This document shows, piece after piece, positions 8,117-15,259 of a DNA stretch of 24,388 bases. Both the position numbers and the translations under genes were made by a program. The notes beneath the pieces were generated by a model that worked only from the letters and a program-made list of their open reading frames with translations, was not told the DNA's origin and ran no database searches. Numbering within the stretch: position 1 is the first letter of the stretch; every line of letters starts with the position of its first letter. The DNA is from CAZTLI01 sp964614375 (GTDB lineage: Bacteria; Chloroflexota; Anaerolineae; Aggregatilineales; Phototrophicaceae): assembly GCA_964614375.1 (NCBI GenBank), contig CAZTLI010000020.1:1-24388 (forward strand), read 5' to 3'.

Positions 8117-8153
8117 GGGCGATCTTTAGCTTAAATAAGGTCGCCCATTTTTT
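8117..8153 (+). terminator. Rho-independent terminator
   Basis: Arms GGGCGATCTT (8117-8126) and AAGGTCGCCC (8137-8146) form 10 pairs with one G-T, a 10-nt loop, then ATTTTTT (8147-8153). It ends the PPC/SH3 gene and abuts the stop of the convergent RidA gene. Confidence 0.85.
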
Positions 8154-8154
8154 C

Positions 8155-8541
8155 TCAATCGCCCGCCAGCGCGATCACTTCAATTTCGACCAGCGCGCCT
8201 AGCGGCAGCTTTGCCACTTCTACAGCGGAGCGGGCGGGTGGCATTCCGCCAAAAAAGCCTTCATAGACTGCGTTCATGGCGGCGAAATCATTGATATTAT
8301 CCAGGAATACCGTCACCTTTACCGCGCGTTCGGGGGTTGTCCCGGCGGCTTCCAGCACCGCCTGTACATTATTCAGCGCTTGTCGTGTCTGCGCCTGTAT
8401 ACCGCCTTCTGCAAACTGTTTCGTGTTCACGTCGATACCCAACTGCCCGGCAGTGAAGACAAACCCATTGGCGATAATGGCCTGTGAATAGGGGCCGACT
8501 GCGCCCGGCGCTTTGTCTGTGCGGACGACCTGTTTGCTCAT
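8155..8541 (-). CDS. ridA: RidA family enamine/imine deaminase
   Basis: 128 residues from the ATG at 8541 (MSKQVVRTDKAPGAVGPYSQ), preceded by AAAGGA with 6 nt spacing. The upstream extension to 8619 is rejected. Family features are present: GPYSQA near the N-terminus, FTAGQLGID, QTRQALNNVQAVLEAAG, KVTVFL, and the active-site region PPARSAVEVAKLPLGALVEI with Arg104 equivalent to the catalytic Arg105 of the E. coli protein. RidA hydrolyses reactive 2-aminoacrylate and related imines from PLP enzymes, protecting other enzymes in the cytosol. The usual family length is about 128. It diverges from the small membrane-protein/nitrilase pair. Confidence 0.93.
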   Translation of the reverse strand: MSKQVVRTDKAPGAVGPYSQAIIANGFVFTAGQLGIDVNTKQFAEGGIQAQTRQALNNVQAVLEAAGTTPERAVKVTVFLDNINDFAAMNAVYEGFFGGMPPARSAVEVAKLPLGALVEIEVIALAGD

Positions 8542-8604
8542 GATGTGTCCTTTCGTATTAAACCAGATAGGCCGATTGTAGCGCATCATCCGCCAGGCGA
8601 TAGA

Positions 8605-8633
8605 TTGATGATAGACCATCGACAGACTATAAT
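8605..8633 (+). promoter_or_regulatory. Sigma-70-type promoter for the small membrane protein and nitrilase genes
   Basis: TTGATG (8605-8610), exactly 17 nt, then consensus TATAAT (8628-8633). Transcription would start near 8640, giving a ~25-nt leader with AGGA before the ATG at 8665. Confidence 0.7.
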
Positions 8634-8664
8634 GAGATTGAACGCAGCGAATAGGATGGGATGT

Positions 8665-8901
8665 ATGCGAAAAGTCTTGCGCTGGTTAGCGGGATTTTCT
8701 GTCGGTGGTGCGGTCGGCGTGTTGATGGTGCGCTATTTGTCGCCGATTTCTGGCGGGGATATACGCGCTAAATTCCACGAACGCTATGAAGCGGCGATGG
8801 AAGCCGGACGTGAAGCCGCCGCCGAGCGTCGCGCACAGTTAGAGGCCGAATTGAACCAACGCCTGGCAGGTCAACGTCCGCAGCTGCCGCAGGGTGAGTA
8901 G
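8665..8901 (+). CDS. Small single-pass membrane protein with a charged helical tail
   Basis: 78 residues from the ATG at 8665 (MRKVLRWLAGFSVGGAVGVL), with AGGA 8 nt upstream and a good promoter 30 nt upstream. The longer frame from 8545 overlaps the promoter and is not credible. Residues ~4-28 form one glycine-rich hydrophobic helix, and residues ~33-70 are a highly charged Ala/Glu/Arg helix (GREAAAERRAQLEAELNQRL) likely to be a coiled coil. This is the general layout of YtxH-like small envelope proteins, whose function is poorly defined. Its stop lies 10 nt before the nitrilase ATG, so the two are probably co-transcribed. Confidence 0.65.
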   Translation: MRKVLRWLAGFSVGGAVGVLMVRYLSPISGGDIRAKFHERYEAAMEAGREAAAERRAQLEAELNQRLAGQRPQLPQGE

Positions 8902-8911
8902 GGAATTCCAC

Positions 8912-9805
8912 ATGCAGAAAATCCGTGTAGCACTGATTCAACTGGCATGGCCCGGTGACCGAGCGACCATGCAGGATACCTATCGTCAACTGGTGCGAGA
9001 AGCGGCAGAAGACGGCGCGCGCCTGGTGTGTCTGCCCGAATTTTCGGTGTCGCCCTATTTTCCCGGTACGCGCGATAAAGCCGGTTTTCGCTGGGCGGAA
9101 TCGCTCGCAGCGGGCGCATCGAGTCGCTTCTTCAGCGAACTCTCGCGCACAAACAAAGTGATCATTATCGGCAGCCTGTTTGAAGAAACACGCGAAGGCG
9201 ACTATTACGATACCGCCACGATTCACGGGTCAGATGGGGAGCTGCTTGGTTATACGCGCAAGGTGCATATTCCATCGGGCGAAGGGTATCACGAGACAGA
9301 CTTTTTCGGCGGCGCGGCTGACTATCCCGTGCATGATATTGGCGCGGTCAAACTTGCTGCGCCGACCTGTTATGACCAATGGTTTCCTGAATTGGCGCGG
9401 ATTTATGCCATGAACGGCGCGGAATTCATCTTCTATCCGACTGCCATCGGTTCAGAACCGACAGACCCCGATTTCGACTCGCGCGACGCATGGCAGACGG
9501 TGATGCGGGGTCATGCCGCTGCCAATGGCGTGTTTATCGCCGCCGCCAATCGCATCGGCGTTGAAAATGGCGTGACGTTCTACGGCAGCAGCTTCATCTG
9601 TGACCCAACAGGCACTATCCTCGCCCAGGCCGGACGCGACACGACGGAAGTCATCATCGCCGACCTCGACCCACAATCACTGACGCGCTATCGTGACCTG
9701 TTCCCGCTGCTGCACCAGCGCAAACCCCATACCTACAGCCGTTTGATTAACTCCATCGACTTGCCCCCGCCACAACGATGGCAAGATGAAGCCGGATTTG
9801 AGTAG
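8912..9805 (+). CDS. aguB: Carbon-nitrogen hydrolase, N-carbamoylputrescine amidohydrolase-like
   Basis: 297 residues from the ATG at 8912 (AGGGA at about 7 nt; a GTG at 8894 inside the preceding gene is an alternative). The nitrilase-superfamily Glu-Lys-Cys triad is visible: Glu43 in CLPEFSVSPYF, Lys117 in YTRKVHIP, Cys153 in PTCYDQWFPELAR. YDQWFPE, GAEFIFYPTAIGSEP and VTFYGSSFICDPTG match the AguB branch, which converts N-carbamoylputrescine to putrescine, CO2 and ammonia. This is the last step of the agmatine route. No agmatine deiminase gene is in the window, so a related carbamoyl-amide substrate (such as N-carbamoyl-beta-alanine) remains possible. AguB-like proteins are usually near 290-300 residues, as here. 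Confidence 0.85.
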   Translation: MQKIRVALIQLAWPGDRATMQDTYRQLVREAAEDGARLVCLPEFSVSPYFPGTRDKAGFRWAESLAAGASSRFFSELSRTNKVIIIGSLFEETREGDYYDTATIHGSDGELLGYTRKVHIPSGEGYHETDFFGGAADYPVHDIGAVKLAAPTCYDQWFPELARIYAMNGAEFIFYPTAIGSEPTDPDFDSRDAWQTVMRGHAAANGVFIAAANRIGVENGVTFYGSSFICDPTGTILAQAGRDTTEVIIADLDPQSLTRYRDLFPLLHQRKPHTYSRLINSIDLPPPQRWQDEAGFE

Positions 9806-9862
9806 GACTGTGCGTTCGGCAATCAAGCTCCCTTGATATGATGTTGTCTCGTGAACACGCTG

Positions 9863-11230
9863 CTATCTGTGCCACCATCGTTTGGGGTTAGAGGATGACC
9901 GTTTTTGTTCGGCTTGAATCTGCTTGATGATGGCGTCGGCTTGCTGTACCATCGCCTGCGCGCCAATAGACTGGAAGCGTTGTCGCGCTTTTGTGAGGCA
10001 AGACAGCGCCCGGTCGTATTGTCCCGTCAATTGATAGGCCATCCCCAGTTGACCTAATATGTCTGCTTCTACCTGACGGTCTCCGATGTCGCGCGCGATG
10101 CCGCTTGCCCGTTCAAAACAGTCAATCGCCCGGTCAAATTGCTCGCTGTATAGGTGCGCTTGCCCCATATTGCACAACTGGTTACGCTGACCGCGCCGGT
10201 CGCCAATCTCTTGTTGGATGTTGAGCGCCTGATTAAAATGCACCAGAGCCGTGTCCAACTGCACATCCGTGAGATAGATCAAACCAATATTGCCCAGAAC
10301 ATTCGCCTCGCCGAAGCGGTCGCCGCTGTCACGGAACAACCGCAAGGCTTGATTGAGATAATCGCGCGCGCGCTCAAAATCCATCAGGTCTGCATAGGCT
10401 TGTCCCAGATTACCGAGTACATGTGCGCGCAGATAGGGCGACCCCAATTCACGGCTGATAGCCAGCGCCTGTTCCTGATAGGCGAGACCACGTTCGACAT
10501 CGCCCACAGTCGTATAGATTGTGCCCAGATTGCTCAAGCAGCCACATTCATGCTGCAAATCACCCATCTCACGGCTCAGCGCCAGCGCGCGACTGAGATA
10601 GTCGAGGGCCTGTTCTATTTCACCAAGATTTCGATAGGCGGTGCCAATATTTCCCAGCAGTGTGCCCTCAGCCCGACGGTTCTGATTGCGTTGTTGGATA
10701 GCCAGCGCCTGCTCGTAGTAGTCGATGGCCTTTTTGTAGTGCCCTAAGCGCGCATAGACCGTCCCCAATCCTTCGAGACTCGCTGCCATCGCGCCGCTTG
10801 CCTTCAATTCATAACTGATAGCCAGCGCCTGTTCATGGCAGGCAATGGCTTTGTCATATTGCCCCATTGTCATGAATACCGTGCCCAGGTTGCCGAGGTG
10901 CATCGCTTCGTACATGCGTGATTTAGTCTGCCGCGCGACGGTGAGTGCCGTTTCCAGCCATGCCATACGTTCATGTGGGGACTGCCGCAGGCCGAGCAGA
11001 TAACCGCCTGCATCGGGGTAGGTCATGCAGATGGTGGCTGCTGTGTCCAGTTGTGTGTAACATGCTGCTGACCAGTGCTGCCCGGTTTGGATTTGCGCCC
11101 AATCGTGGTCGAATTGTTCGAGGATGGCGCGCGCGTCCGCACCGCTGGTTACGTAGCGCTTATCCAGTGCGATAAGCTGGTCCAAATAATGCTGTGCGTG
11201 CCTGCGTTGTGCTTCGTGTTTTTTGCCCAT
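9863..11230 (-). CDS. Tetratricopeptide-repeat protein (eight 40-residue TPRs)
   Basis: 455 residues. After a ~106-residue helical N-terminus (HYLDQLIALDKRYVTSG, HERMAWLETALTVA) come eight consecutive 40-residue TPR units from about residue 107 to 426, each with the pattern LGNLGTVY, then YDKAIAYYEQALAI and xxxGDR. The exact 40-residue period makes nearly repeated DNA words, such as the minus-strand complement of atagccagcgcctg near 10456, 10696 and 10817. The C-terminus is basic (KRSSSNPKRWWHR). TPR solenoids of this type are protein-interaction scaffolds, often the sensor half of signalling or STAND proteins. No ATPase or catalytic domain is attached here. The neighbouring response regulator is on the same strand, but 170 nt separate them. 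Confidence 0.88.
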   Translation of the reverse strand: MGKKHEAQRRHAQHYLDQLIALDKRYVTSGADARAILEQFDHDWAQIQTGQHWSAACYTQLDTAATICMTYPDAGGYLLGLRQSPHERMAWLETALTVARQTKSRMYEAMHLGNLGTVFMTMGQYDKAIACHEQALAISYELKASGAMAASLEGLGTVYARLGHYKKAIDYYEQALAIQQRNQNRRAEGTLLGNIGTAYRNLGEIEQALDYLSRALALSREMGDLQHECGCLSNLGTIYTTVGDVERGLAYQEQALAISRELGSPYLRAHVLGNLGQAYADLMDFERARDYLNQALRLFRDSGDRFGEANVLGNIGLIYLTDVQLDTALVHFNQALNIQQEIGDRRGQRNQLCNMGQAHLYSEQFDRAIDCFERASGIARDIGDRQVEADILGQLGMAYQLTGQYDRALSCLTKARQRFQSIGAQAMVQQADAIIKQIQAEQKRSSSNPKRWWHR

Positions 11231-11258
11231 AGTGTGTCACCAATGATTTTATCGACCC

Positions 11259-11287
11259 GTTATCAGTGAGAGTCTATGTAATCAGTG
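11259..11287. repeat. Direct repeat upstream of the TPR gene
   Basis: GTTATCAGTG (11259-11268) and GTAATCAGTG (11278-11287) differ at one base and have a 19-nt period, about two helical turns. They lie 29-57 nt upstream of the TPR start codon, so they could be tandem operator sites. Confidence 0.25.
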
Positions 11288-11399
11288 TAACATCCGCGTG
11301 GATTCCGCAAGAATTATGATCTACAACAGATGCCACGCTAAAGGCTGTATGGGATTTTATATCAATTGGATGCGGAAAAGGCAGACCTGCTTAGTAGCA

Positions 11400-11753
11400 T
11401 CAATATTCGGCGGCATAGTGCTGGAGTAACTGCCAGAATTCATTCACCGGAATCGGCTTCACGAAATAGTGATTACACCCCGCTTCGAGACATTCCGCTT
11501 CGGCAGCGCGTGAGGTCACGGCGATGATGGGCATGGTAAAACCCGCGCCGCGAATCATCCGCACCATTTCCAGACCATCGAGCGCGCCCGCAAGCGCAAT
11601 ATCGACAATCATCAAATCCGGCTGATCGACTTCAAAATTGTGCAGCACGCTCTCAGCATCCTGATAGGTAATCACCTCAAAATGGTCGGCAGCGGCGATG
11701 CGCTCAACCAGAGAGAGATTGGCGGGTTCATCTTCAACATAGACAATACGCAT
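11400..11753 (-). CDS. Single-domain response regulator (CheY-like receiver)
   Basis: 117 residues from the ATG at 11753, with AGGA 8 nt upstream. A TTG two codons earlier is an alternative. The receiver fold is complete: acidic pocket Glu7-Asp8 (VYVEDEP), phospho-acceptor Asp51 (LMIVDIALAG), Thr80 (IIAVTSRA) and Lys99 (YFVKPIP). There is no output domain, so after phosphorylation by a histidine kinase it must act by protein contact, as in CheY or Spo0F-type relays. No kinase is encoded in the window. Proteins of this kind in Chloroflexota often work with multi-sensor hybrid kinases (general knowledge, not shown here). Confidence 0.92.
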   Translation of the reverse strand: MRIVYVEDEPANLSLVERIAAADHFEVITYQDAESVLHNFEVDQPDLMIVDIALAGALDGLEMVRMIRGAGFTMPIIAVTSRAAEAECLEAGCNHYFVKPIPVNEFWQLLQHYAAEY

Positions 11754-11790
11754 GTTCAATGTCCTGCTATGGAGGCCAGAATGTGACGAT

Positions 11791-11819
11791 ATTATAGCGT
11801 GTTATGCAGGTGGTGTATA
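11791..11819 (-). promoter_or_regulatory. Candidate promoter for the response regulator
   Basis: On the minus strand, TATACA (11819-11814), 17 nt, then consensus TATAAT (11796-11791). The predicted start near 11784 gives a ~30-nt leader with AGGA ahead of the ATG. Confidence 0.5.
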
Positions 11820-11882
11820 TAGAGCCGCTGTATCTGGCCTGAGTCTGATGCGAATGGTTCTATATGGATTGGCGGCGCTGCT

Positions 11883-11913
11883 TATAATGCACACGGCAAA
11901 GACAACACAAGGA
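11883..11913 (+). promoter_or_regulatory. -10 element and Shine-Dalgarno site that place the transporter start
   Basis: TATAAT occurs at 11883-11888, with no good -35. AAGGA at 11909-11913 lies 8 nt before a CTG codon at 11922. The first standard start codon in frame (GTG 11949) has no ribosome site. The spacing favours CTG initiation. Confidence 0.4.
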
Positions 11914-11921
11914 ACACGCCC

Positions 11922-12833
11922 CTGGACATCACAGGCGAAATCACAGCCGTGCTTGCGGCGCTGGCCTTTAGCGCCACATCCACGTTTTTAACCCTCTCTG
12001 GCAGACGGTATAGCCCCACATTGGTGATGGCGGGGGCAGTGCCGATTGGTCTGTTTTGCATGTTCTGGCTGCGCTGGCTCATTGTAGGCAATCCACTACC
12101 GACCCATGTCGAACCCGAACGGTTGCTGATTTTAAGCGCATCGGGCATCATCGGCTTCTGGTTGTCGTCTATCGCCATTGTCCATGCCTTTGTCCGTATC
12201 GGCCCGCGCCTATCGCTGTTGATTGCGTCGCTGGGGCCATTGTTGAGCGCAGTGTGGGCGTGGATTTTTCTGGGGCAGGTGCTGGATGCGCTCGCTATCG
12301 TGGGAATTGCGTTGACCATTTCCGGGATTGCGTTTGTCGTTTCGGAAGGTGAACAGGACTCGCGCGACGATGAAAAACCCAAAAATACGCCCGAAGCCTA
12401 TCGTGCCGGTATCCTGTTTGCCATGCTGGGCGCATTGGGTCAATCGTTTTCCTTCGTCCTTTCCAGTCAAGGTGTGGCGGGTGCTTTCGACCCCTTGAGC
12501 GCGGCATTGATTCGGCTGTTCTTCGCCAGCGCAGGAGTCTGGTTGTATTTGCTCGTCCGGCGACAGGGCGCAGTCCAATGGCGAATCCTCTGGTCATATC
12601 CGCAAGCCCTGCGCCATTTAATGGTCGGCGCAATCAGTGGGCCAGTAATTGGCGCATCGTTCGTGCTAGTATCGCTCCAACACACGCAGGTGGGCATCGC
12701 ATCCACCCTCAGCAATCTCACGCCGATTTTCCTCATCCCCGTTGGTTATATCGTCTTCAAAGAACGCATCACCCGCCGCGCCATCGCTGGAACGGTCATC
12801 GCCATGATTGGCACAGCCGTCTTATTCTTATGA
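11922..12833 (+). CDS. EamA/DMT-family inner-membrane transporter
   Basis: 303 residues if translation starts at CTG 11922 (294 from GTG 11949). The CTG start has AAGGA 8 nt upstream and yields an N-terminus MDITGEITAVLAALAFSATS, which fits the family; the GTG start would clip part of the first helix. About ten hydrophobic helices fall in two EamA halves of ~140 residues (first half ending near ISGIAFVV, second from YRAGILFAMLGALGQSFSFV to GTVIAMIGTAVLFL). The PxxxLAxxxLGExxxx-like ends of each half are present (LLSAVWAWIFLGQVLDAL, IFLIPVGYIVFKERITRRAI). DMT permeases export amino acids, purines or other small metabolites; the substrate is unknown. Its stop is 2 nt from the stop of the convergent restriction endonuclease. 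Confidence 0.85.
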   Translation: MDITGEITAVLAALAFSATSTFLTLSGRRYSPTLVMAGAVPIGLFCMFWLRWLIVGNPLPTHVEPERLLILSASGIIGFWLSSIAIVHAFVRIGPRLSLLIASLGPLLSAVWAWIFLGQVLDALAIVGIALTISGIAFVVSEGEQDSRDDEKPKNTPEAYRAGILFAMLGALGQSFSFVLSSQGVAGAFDPLSAALIRLFFASAGVWLYLLVRRQGAVQWRILWSYPQALRHLMVGAISGPVIGASFVLVSLQHTQVGIASTLSNLTPIFLIPVGYIVFKERITRRAIAGTVIAMIGTAVLFL

Positions 12834-12835
12834 CT

Positions 12836-13864
12836 TCAATTTAGATGCTGTCGGAGGGGATAAGTTGTTGCGCCAATCGTAAGTGAGATGCGGTTATTGG
12901 CCTCATCATAATCAAGCGCGATTGGAGATAAGCCTCTATGGGTAGTAACAATTTTTGCCAGGGGTTCTCGAATATATGTGGTCAAGAATCGGGCCATGAT
13001 TGTGCCCGCTTTATCTTCAAGATGTGCCCATGCTGCATCGCCAACATAAGCTATACCATTGTATTTTTGATAGGCTGCTGTCAGTTCGTCTAATCGACTC
13101 GATGGAGTTGGGTCGAGCACGAGTAGGATAGGGCGATAACCCGACAACGCACAATCTTCTGCAAAACTGAGTTCTTCCGCAAATCGTCCCTGACCGCTAG
13201 CAGCAATTGTGACGCGCATTTTGAATTCATACGCCTCTTTATTGATGATGCAATCCACTTGTCGTCCAGACCCGGCCCCCGACCTTCTGATGGGGGACTT
13301 CCTAGCACTATAAGACACGCCACCGATAGCTGCTGCTAAAATAGGTTCAAATAGATAACCAGTTGTTTGTGCTGCCCGATTATCAATGTCGTAGAGGAAT
13401 TTTCGCCAGACCAGCCAGGTAGCCAGCGTATCATGTGTCATCGCTCCTAAATCGAGCAATCCGCGCGGCAGCACTGTTTCAAGGTCGGGCATCGGTTGAA
13501 AATCCAGAATAGCACGATACTTTCGACGTTGTGAATGCAGGCTAACCAGCGCCAAAAAATAGGTGTATAAGTCCGCATCAACCGCGATCAATTGTGACAG
13601 TCTGTGTTCAATCCGCTGGTTGCCTATTTCATCATCAGTAATGTCATGGCAAATCACAGCATTCACGGCTATGTCATAAAAATGCTGCGTTTCTATTCCA
13701 CATCGCGTACAGGCCAACAAGTCTGGTGGTACAAGATTCGAATCACGATAGACAAGACACAGTAAAAAAAGCAATTCACCATTCGTCACATAAATTGAAG
13801 GTGTACCACCCACCGTGCGTGCTTGATTTAATTGGGCAAATTGTGCTTTGGAAAGGCTCATCAT
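12836..13864 (-). CDS. Type II restriction endonuclease, PD-(D/E)XK type, possibly ApaLI-like
   Basis: 342 residues, starting 3 nt after the methyltransferase stop with no ribosome site of its own, so probably translated by coupling. The best nuclease signature is GRQVDCIINKEAYEFKMR: Asp204, then Glu213-x-Lys215, with Glu173 (YLFEPI) on a preceding helix. This matches the PD-(D/E)XK active site. A C-x2-C pair near residue 52 (ACTRCGIETQHF) may bind a metal. From memory the sequence (IYVTNGELLFLL, ASGQGRFAEELSFAEDC, LVLDPTP) resembles the ApaLI-like endonucleases, which cut GTGCAC; I rate this about even. With the adjacent C5 methyltransferase it forms a restriction-modification unit cleaving unmodified incoming DNA. 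G+C is lower than in flanking genes, suggesting acquisition by transfer. Confidence 0.8.
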   Translation of the reverse strand: MMSLSKAQFAQLNQARTVGGTPSIYVTNGELLFLLCLVYRDSNLVPPDLLACTRCGIETQHFYDIAVNAVICHDITDDEIGNQRIEHRLSQLIAVDADLYTYFLALVSLHSQRRKYRAILDFQPMPDLETVLPRGLLDLGAMTHDTLATWLVWRKFLYDIDNRAAQTTGYLFEPILAAAIGGVSYSARKSPIRRSGAGSGRQVDCIINKEAYEFKMRVTIAASGQGRFAEELSFAEDCALSGYRPILLVLDPTPSSRLDELTAAYQKYNGIAYVGDAAWAHLEDKAGTIMARFLTTYIREPLAKIVTTHRGLSPIALDYDEANNRISLTIGATTYPLRQHLN

Positions 13865-13867
13865 TGA

Positions 13868-15121
13868 TTACGAATTTTCAATTTGTAGCTGGTGCAGTAA
13901 GTCGCGGGTTTTGGATAATGCCGGACTCATGGATTGCGCTTTCGTTAAATAGTACCCGATCAAATGTCCCGCTCCGTTCTTGTCCAATAGGGGTTGTCGC
14001 TTTGACTGATGCTCAAAATGTGTCGCTAGTTGTTTTGCAATTAACGGAGGAATCGCATTGCCGATCATCTGTGCAATTGCACTCCGATTGCCATCAAACA
14101 CGAAACTATCGGGGAATGATTGTATACGAGCACATTCTCGCAGAGTCAAATAACGGTCTTCAAACGGGTGAACAAACTCCCGAATCGCAGCAGATGTGAT
14201 GGTCAGGCAAGGCTTATCGGCCTCAAGGCGTTTTAGGCCTGCTGGTGCGCCGCCTCGCTTTTCAGTCGGTGTGCCATCCATTACCCGGCGGTAGGCACGG
14301 CGCTTAAACGATGGATGTTGCATGTCTTTAGGTAAATCCTTCATTGTTTGACCCGGACGCAGCATTGCAATGCGCTCAAGGGCATCTGGTTTAAGATCAG
14401 ATACCCAATGGTCGCGCACATCCTTTCCGCGCATCATTCGTTGAAAGTCATTATACGGCGGTTGCTGATAGGGCAAAATCGAAGCAGGATCGGCGCTCAC
14501 AGGTGGCAGGTCGGCGAGTGCATCCATAATAGTCAGCATGGGTAGTGTGTCAAATAGAGACGGTGTTGCGTCGTGAGTGGGTTCGGGAAACGAGAAGTGT
14601 TCGATACCGGTTGTTCCTACAAGAAAGACACGTTTACGTACTTGTGGTAGTCCATACCAGTGGCAATACATCTTATGCAGTTGCACATTGTAACCAATAT
14701 CAAGAAACCCTTTAGTCACTTCATAAATATAGCGACCATTATCAGCCGTCAATAATCCTTCGACATTTTCCATCAAAAACCAACGTGGTTTGATGCCCTG
14801 TAATAACCGAATATAGTGGTGGAGCAATTGGTTTCTAGGATCATCCCAAAAACGCGCACCTGCCGAGCTAAACCCCTGGCAAGGCGGCCCACCGATTAAA
14901 AAGTCGAGTTCACCGGGAGCTAATCCTACCGCATCAAGGATGTGTTTGGCTGATAACTGACGAATATCGCGCTGCCAGCACAGCGTTTGCGAAAAATTCA
15001 GCCGATAAGTCGCAACGCTAGCGGGTGCGTTATCTATCGCCAGCAAGATTTCAAATCCTGCCCATGAAAAGCCCAGGGAACAACCACCTGCCCCTGAAAA
15101 TAAGCTAATTGCCGTTTTCAT
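13868..15121 (-). CDS. DNA (cytosine-5) methyltransferase of a type II restriction-modification system
   Basis: 417 residues. The C5-methyltransferase motifs appear in order: motif I SLFSGAGGCSLGF (SAM site), motif IV IGGPPCQGFSSAG with the catalytic Cys81, motif VI FLMENVEGLL (Glu118), motif VIII GLPQVRKRVFLVG, a target-recognition region from about 190 to 300, motif IX (RECARIQSFPD) and motif X QMIGNAIPPLIAKQL near residue 385. It transfers methyl from SAM to C5 of a cytosine in its target, protecting host DNA from the partner nuclease. No N-terminal HTH is present, so autoregulation through the protein itself is not evident, although an inverted repeat sits over its upstream region. Start at ATG 15121 lacks a clear Shine-Dalgarno site. 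It is the first gene of the pair. Confidence 0.93.
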   Translation of the reverse strand: MKTAISLFSGAGGCSLGFSWAGFEILLAIDNAPASVATYRLNFSQTLCWQRDIRQLSAKHILDAVGLAPGELDFLIGGPPCQGFSSAGARFWDDPRNQLLHHYIRLLQGIKPRWFLMENVEGLLTADNGRYIYEVTKGFLDIGYNVQLHKMYCHWYGLPQVRKRVFLVGTTGIEHFSFPEPTHDATPSLFDTLPMLTIMDALADLPPVSADPASILPYQQPPYNDFQRMMRGKDVRDHWVSDLKPDALERIAMLRPGQTMKDLPKDMQHPSFKRRAYRRVMDGTPTEKRGGAPAGLKRLEADKPCLTITSAAIREFVHPFEDRYLTLRECARIQSFPDSFVFDGNRSAIAQMIGNAIPPLIAKQLATHFEHQSKRQPLLDKNGAGHLIGYYLTKAQSMSPALSKTRDLLHQLQIENS

Positions 15122-15135
15122 AATGACAAATATGG

Positions 15136-15164
15136 ATTGTAGGTAAACTATATGTTCTACCTAC
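15136..15164 (-). promoter_or_regulatory. Inverted repeat overlapping a -10 element upstream of the methyltransferase
   Basis: Arms GTAGGTA (15139-15145) and TACCTAC (15158-15164) are perfect 7-bp complements 12 nt apart. On the minus strand TACAAT (15141-15136) overlaps the proximal arm, 15-20 nt before the ATG. The layout suggests a repressor operator. No controller gene is in the unit. Confidence 0.4.
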
Positions 15165-15259
15165 CATACCATCAAAGGATGAAAAGTGCATCTGCAAGCC
15201 TTATGTAACAACTGTCCTCGACACTACAAGCATCACAAGTTGAGCATTGAGGGAGTGCT

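Noticed and set aside
10154..10747. 197-residue open frame on the plus strand
   Set aside because: Antisense shadow of the TPR repeats; the repeat period produces long open frames on the opposite strand.
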